Positions 60,767 to 64,000 of a DNA stretch of 64,000 bases are shown here, one piece after another; the stretch's first letter is position 1; every line of letters starts with the position of its first letter. The position numbers and the translations under genes were made by a program. The stretch is from Enemella evansiae (GTDB taxonomy: Bacteria > Pseudomonadota > Alphaproteobacteria > Rhodobacterales > Rhodobacteraceae). The notes under the pieces were generated by a model. It was not told where the DNA came from. It saw nothing but the letters and a program-made list of their open reading frames with translations, and searched no databases. Location of the stretch: assembly GCA_017255395.1 (NCBI GenBank), contig JAFKDC010000002.1, positions 1 through 64,000 of the forward strand, in the 5' to 3' direction.

Positions 60767-61507
60767 TTACTCCGCGCCCGGGAGGAAGCCGTAGCGGGTC
60801 AGCTCCTCGGGCACGAGAATATAGATCTCGTCCGCCGGGGTGGACATGGCATGCCGCATCACCAGCGGGTCGATCCCCATGTCGTCGAGATAGGTCATGA
60901 CCTCGGCCTGCCCGCGCTGGATGTCTTCGGTCGCGATGAAGGCGGGCAAGAGCGTGTTCTCTCCGAAGCTGTGCTGGTGGACCCCGATGGAGGCACTGTC
61001 CGAGGCGCTGCGGGTCGTGCCACCGGCAAAGAGATAGGGGCAGGCGGAATAGCAGATCTCGCCCGACAGGATCTCGGTCGCGATGGCGCGGTCGCGCAGG
61101 TGGCGGCCCAGCGTCAGCGCGTCCTGCACCGCACCGCCCGGGGATTGCAGGACAAGGGTTTCGATCACCGGGTCGGCTTCGTCGATCAGCGCGATCACGC
61201 GTTCGGCGTCACCGGGGGCGATGGTGCCTTCCAGCCGGTCCTGACCGTTCTCGCGGGTCAGGGTCAGCCGGTCCGGCAGGTCGCCGGGCTCGCGCAGGGG
61301 TCGGGTGGCCGGGCGGTCTCGGTCGGGCGCATAGGTGCGGCGCTGGTCGCCGGGGCGCACGGGTTCCGACAGGCGCGGCGTCTGCGGGCCCATGAAGGGC
61401 ATGGAAAGCGGCGCCTGCCGGACGTCGCCAAGGATCAGCAGCGCGCCGATGCCCACCTGGAACAGCAGCACGGCAGAGAGGGTGCGCGCAATATTGCGGG
61501 CGTTCAT
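60767..61507 (-). CDS. ClpP-like/serine protease-fold periplasmic protein (COG3904)
   Basis: 246 residues. An N-terminal signal anchor (TLSAVLLFQVGIGALLILG) is followed by a proline-rich linker and a crotonase/ClpP-fold domain: LVLQSPGGAVQDALTLGRHLRD, then GEICYSACPYLFAGG with a Ser in the position of the ClpP nucleophile and IGVHQHSFG with the His. Predicted periplasmic; substrate unknown. The start MNARNIART is chosen because the upstream frame is low-complexity proline/arginine. Confidence 0.8.
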   Translation of the reverse strand: MNARNIARTLSAVLLFQVGIGALLILGDVRQAPLSMPFMGPQTPRLSEPVRPGDQRRTYAPDRDRPATRPLREPGDLPDRLTLTRENGQDRLEGTIAPGDAERVIALIDEADPVIETLVLQSPGGAVQDALTLGRHLRDRAIATEILSGEICYSACPYLFAGGTTRSASDSASIGVHQHSFGENTLLPAFIATEDIQRGQAEVMTYLDDMGIDPLVMRHAMSTPADEIYILVPEELTRYGFLPGAE

Positions 61508-61658
61508 GGCTGCCGCTCCCGGGGGGCGGTGGGTTGGAAAGCCAGCCTCGGGGCCCTGGTGACGGGCCGGTGCCGCCGCGCGGGCTGCGGGGGCGGGGCA
61601 GGCCGCGCAGCGGGGCCACCGCAGGCCCGGTGTGTCGCTGTGCCGGGGCGGGGGTGGT

Positions 61659-63014
61659 TCATTCCGCAGCCTCGCGCGGCGCCTGCGGATCGCGGGCGGG
61701 CGTCGGCTTGGTCCCCGTCGTGGAGTCCGGCGCGACTGGGGCCGGGGCGGCGGGCGCTTCCGTCTGCCGGGCAACGGCGTCGCGGCTGGCCGAGACCGCC
61801 TCGACCTCTTGCAGCGCGGTCAGGGCGGCGCGCAGTTCGGCCAGCGTCAGCGTGTCCTCGACACCCGCACCGTCGCGGCCCTGCCGGATCGCGCCCTGCG
61901 TCACCGCGAGGATCAGCACCAAGACGGCGGGCAGAAGGTCGATGGCGATGGCACCGGCCCAGCTTGGCACGAAGTTGCGGGCGTAAAGGATCACCGCGTC
62001 CGCCGCGGAGATCGGGGTATAGGTCACGTCGGTGGGCTGGCCCAGATCCTGCACCGCCTGCGCCGCGCGTTCCAGCGTCGCGGCGCGCTGGCCCAGCACT
62101 TCGAGCACCGAGGTGATGGTGGCGGACTGGTCGGCGCGCCCCGCCGCCGTCGAACTGTCGAGCTCCGGCAGCACCACCGAGGCGGCGAGGTCTTGCGCCG
62201 CGCGTTCCACCAGCGGCGCGACCGAAAGCTGGCGCAGCTGCGTGATCAGGCCCTGCAGGCGTACGGCGGCTTCGGAAAACTCGACCGAGCGGGCCTCGAC
62301 ATTGCCGGGCTCGACCGTCAGCGCACGCATCCGCGACAGGATCGAGTTGCCCTCGGTGAAGGCGCTTTCCACCAGCGGGGTCTGGGCGGCGATCTGGGTC
62401 TCCAGCGCCTGAAGTTCCGCCGATTTCTGGCGCAGCACGCGGAAGACGGCGCCCCGGCCGGCGAGGCCGGAGAGGGAGCCTTCGGCCTCTTGCTGCGACA
62501 GGTCCTCGAAGCTTTGCCGCGTGCGGGCGACGTCGCGTTCCAGCCCCTGTCCGGTCAGGGCGATCTCATGCGCGCGTTCCAGCGCGACCTGGTAATCCTG
62601 CACGGTCTTGGCAAGGTGCTGTTCGACGGCCGCCGATCCTGCCAGCGCGGCGGCGTTCAGCCAGGACGACATGGCGACGATGGCGAGGCTGCCGAGGCCC
62701 ATGGCGGCCAGCAGCCCGGTGCGCGCGCGGGTGGTGCGGACGGCGGGAAAGAGCCGCATCAGGTAGGACCAGAAGACGAAGATCCCGACCGAGACGGCGG
62801 TGGAATAGGCCACGGCGGCAAAGACCGAGAGCGCGCCGTTGTCGTCCAGAAGCGAGGACACACCGAGGTAGGTGTAGATCCCCGAGGCGACGGACAAGAC
62901 GCCGAGCGCCGTGCCCGAGAAGGTTTCCAGCCAGGTGATATGGCCTTCGAGTTCGCGGGCGTTGCGGACGCCGCGCGCGGCCTCGCGGCCCAGGGGGTCT
63001 TGGTCTCGGGTCAT
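61659..63014 (-). CDS. Membrane protein with large periplasmic/cytoplasmic coiled coil
   Basis: 451 residues. Three N-terminal helices (TALGVLSVASGIYTYLGVSS, FAAVAYSTAVSVGIFVFWSYL, LAAMGLGSLAIVAMSSWLN) then a ~200-residue alpha-helical coiled coil rich in Gln, Glu, Ala (VQDYQVALERAHEIALTGQGLERDVARTRQSFEDL) and a terminal helix WAGAIAIDLLPAVLVLILAVT, with a Pro/Ala-rich tail. I do not recognise the family. Start 63014 has GAGGA upstream; ATGs at 63044 and 63101 are alternatives. Confidence 0.72.
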   Translation of the reverse strand: MTRDQDPLGREAARGVRNARELEGHITWLETFSGTALGVLSVASGIYTYLGVSSLLDDNGALSVFAAVAYSTAVSVGIFVFWSYLMRLFPAVRTTRARTGLLAAMGLGSLAIVAMSSWLNAAALAGSAAVEQHLAKTVQDYQVALERAHEIALTGQGLERDVARTRQSFEDLSQQEAEGSLSGLAGRGAVFRVLRQKSAELQALETQIAAQTPLVESAFTEGNSILSRMRALTVEPGNVEARSVEFSEAAVRLQGLITQLRQLSVAPLVERAAQDLAASVVLPELDSSTAAGRADQSATITSVLEVLGQRAATLERAAQAVQDLGQPTDVTYTPISAADAVILYARNFVPSWAGAIAIDLLPAVLVLILAVTQGAIRQGRDGAGVEDTLTLAELRAALTALQEVEAVSASRDAVARQTEAPAAPAPVAPDSTTGTKPTPARDPQAPREAAE

Positions 63015-63095
63015 GCGGTCCTCGGTCCGGGGAACGTTCAGCATGTAGGTATTTTGCCGGTCATGGAAAGCGTTTGCTGCGGGGGGCTTGCGCTT

Positions 63096-63110
63096 GTTCA
63101 CCTATTGTTC
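63096..63110 (+). promoter_or_regulatory. Alphaproteobacterial LexA (SOS) box
   Basis: GTTC-ACCTATT-GTTC, exact GTTC-N7-GTTC, 12 bp before the mmcB ATG. Confidence 0.88.
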
Positions 63111-63122
63111 ATATTTTTGGGC

Positions 63123-63587
63123 ATGGATACAGGGATCTTGGATAGCGGAACGGTGCCCCTCATGCCGGGGCAGGTGCTGGCGCGGGGAGTGTGCCGACAC
63201 CTGCTGACGCATGGCTTTGCGGTGATCGAAGAGTTCGTGCCGGAGCGCGGGCTGCGCGTCGACGTGATGGCGCTGGGGCCGAAGGGTGAGCTTTGGGTGG
63301 TCGAGTGCAAGTCGAGCCGGGCGGACTTCCTGTGTGACGCGAAGTGGCAGGGCTATCTGCCCTATTGCGACCGCTATTTCTGGGCGGTCGATCAGGATTT
63401 TCCGACCGACCTTCTGCCCGGAGAGACGGGGCTGATCATCGCGGATGGCTATGACGCCGAGATCCTGCGCATGGGGCCGGAAGACAAGCTGGCGGCGGCG
63501 CGCCGGACCAAGCTGACGCGGAAGTTCGCGGTCCACGCGGCGCGGCGCCTGCAGGCCCTGCGGGACCCGGACGCGCTGCTGCGGTGA
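63123..63587 (+). CDS. mmcB: MmcB family DNA repair protein
   Basis: 154 residues, DUF2204/MmcB-like PD-(D/E)XK nuclease fold: VDVMALGPKGELWVVECKSSRADF provides D...ECK. Caulobacter mmcB protects against mitomycin C. The SOS box immediately upstream fits damage induction. A 25-bp hairpin follows the stop by 40 bp. Confidence 0.9.
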   Translation: MDTGILDSGTVPLMPGQVLARGVCRHLLTHGFAVIEEFVPERGLRVDVMALGPKGELWVVECKSSRADFLCDAKWQGYLPYCDRYFWAVDQDFPTDLLPGETGLIIADGYDAEILRMGPEDKLAAARRTKLTRKFAVHAARRLQALRDPDALLR

Positions 63588-63626
63588 CGGTTTGTCCGGG
63601 CGCGCGAATTCCGGGGCGGAATTCGG

Positions 63627-63651
63627 GCCGGTTTCTTTGAAAGAAACCGGC
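63627..63651 (+). terminator. Terminator of mmcB
   Basis: 12-bp perfect arms GCCGGTTTCTTT / AAAGAAACCGGC with a single-base loop centre, 40 bp after the mmcB stop. Confidence 0.7.
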
Positions 63652-63846
63652 GCCTGTCGACCGTCGGTGTCTGCGGGGCCGAGGGGCCCTGCTGCGCCCG
63701 TTCGGCTTTCGCCTCATCCCCCGTGCTTTCCGAGGTGTTTGTTGAACCAATAAGGGCCGAGACAGGCCCGTCCGGTGTTTGACGGGCGGGATGGGCCGGA
63801 GCCTACGCGGCATTGGAACGGAGCGTACCGGCCCTGCCGCGTCGGC

Positions 63847-64000
63847 CTAGCGTTTCTTGTTCTTCGCGCCCTTGCGGGCGGTCGCGGCGGCGGCGCGGAG
63901 CTCTTCGGCGATCTCCTCGGCCTCTTCGGGGTCGAAATCCATCGGAATCTCGAGACCCTCGGCGATGACGAAGAGGCGCACCATGCCCTTGTCGGTCGGC
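63847..64000 (-). CDS. DUF6324-like small protein (partial)
   Basis: C-terminal 50 residues reading in from the window end: PTDKGMVRLFVIAEGLEIPM, DFDPEEAEEIAEELRAAAA, then a Lys-rich tail ending KNKKR and TAG at 63847-63849. Matches small DUF6324-type proteins of Rhodobacterales as I remember them; the N-terminus lies beyond the window. Function unknown. Confidence 0.55.
   Translation of the reverse strand, partial: PTDKGMVRLFVIAEGLEIPMDFDPEEAEEIAEELRAAAATARKGAKNKKR

Noticed and set aside
1-64000. CRISPR arrays, rRNA genes, prophage structural genes or replication origins
   Set aside because: Looked for regularly spaced direct repeats, rRNA-like sequence and phage morphogenesis genes; none was seen.

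Overview
The window comes from a high-GC alphaproteobacterium, almost certainly a Rhodobacterales (Roseobacter-group) member. The evidence is gene content seen together: DUF2218, alpha-E/ATP-grasp and transglutaminase operon, TAXI-TRAP transporter, MmcB with a GTTC-N7-GTTC SOS box, a DUF6324-like protein and short GAAAAATCTTCC-type palindromes. Coding density is high and most ORFs on the opposite strand of real genes are GC-rich shadows.

Layout. 1-1.7 kb: the 3' end of an IS5-type transposase, interrupted at its terminus by an IS110-family (IS1111-like) element with a perfect 11-bp subterminal inverted repeat. 1.8-5.9 kb: DUF2218 gene divergent from a four-gene siderophore/iron-chelate ABC transporter. 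5.9-13.5 kb: three tandem ~95-bp repeats, then a sugar-type ABC transporter with an oxidoreductase and a TIM-barrel isomerase, divergent from a LacI regulator with two cre-like operators. 13.6-21.7 kb: an HDAC-like amidohydrolase and the transglutaminase / ATP-grasp+alpha-E / large transglutaminase operon. 22-28.7 kb: tamA-tamB. 28.8-33 kb: a complete 3-hydroxybenzoate/gentisate pathway (hydroxylase, dioxygenase, isomerase, hydrolase) with a divergent MarR regulator. 33.2-42.3 kb: an AT-rich orphan P-loop gene, a UspA, a fused TAXI-TRAP permease with its binding protein, then a flavin monooxygenase, an amidohydrolase, a MarR and a crotonase, probably a second uptake-and-catabolism set. 42.4-50.5 kb: SDR, phosphoesterase, lipid/diacylglycerol kinase, transposase remnant, SulP transporter, CatB-like acetyltransferase, flavin reductase, GNAT. 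50.6-55.3 kb: EcsC protein, a structured leader/ncRNA candidate, DUF4153 membrane protein, and an H-NOX-fold / HNOBA-GGDEF pair. 55.3-58.7 kb: tRNA-Gln, a phosphoesterase truncated by a decayed IS3 element, a small membrane ORF, and an AT-rich ATPase-TIR gene overlapping the 3' end of lepA. 58.7-64 kb: lepA, a ClpP-like periplasmic protein, a coiled-coil membrane protein, SOS-controlled mmcB, and a partial DUF6324-like gene.

Most promising for new biology: (1) the single-gene ATPase-TIR protein, a candidate anti-phage NADase coupled to lepA; (2) the H-NOX-fold protein that lacks both the proximal histidine and the YxSxR motif yet is fused by overlap to a diguanylate cyclase with HNOBA domain; (3) a structured RNA ending in a terminator with a competing hairpin before the DUF4153 gene; (4) a dispersed element found just 3' of stop codons, with a covarying hairpin; and (5) an IS1111-like element apparently inserted into another IS's terminal repeat, with a candidate bridge-RNA region.
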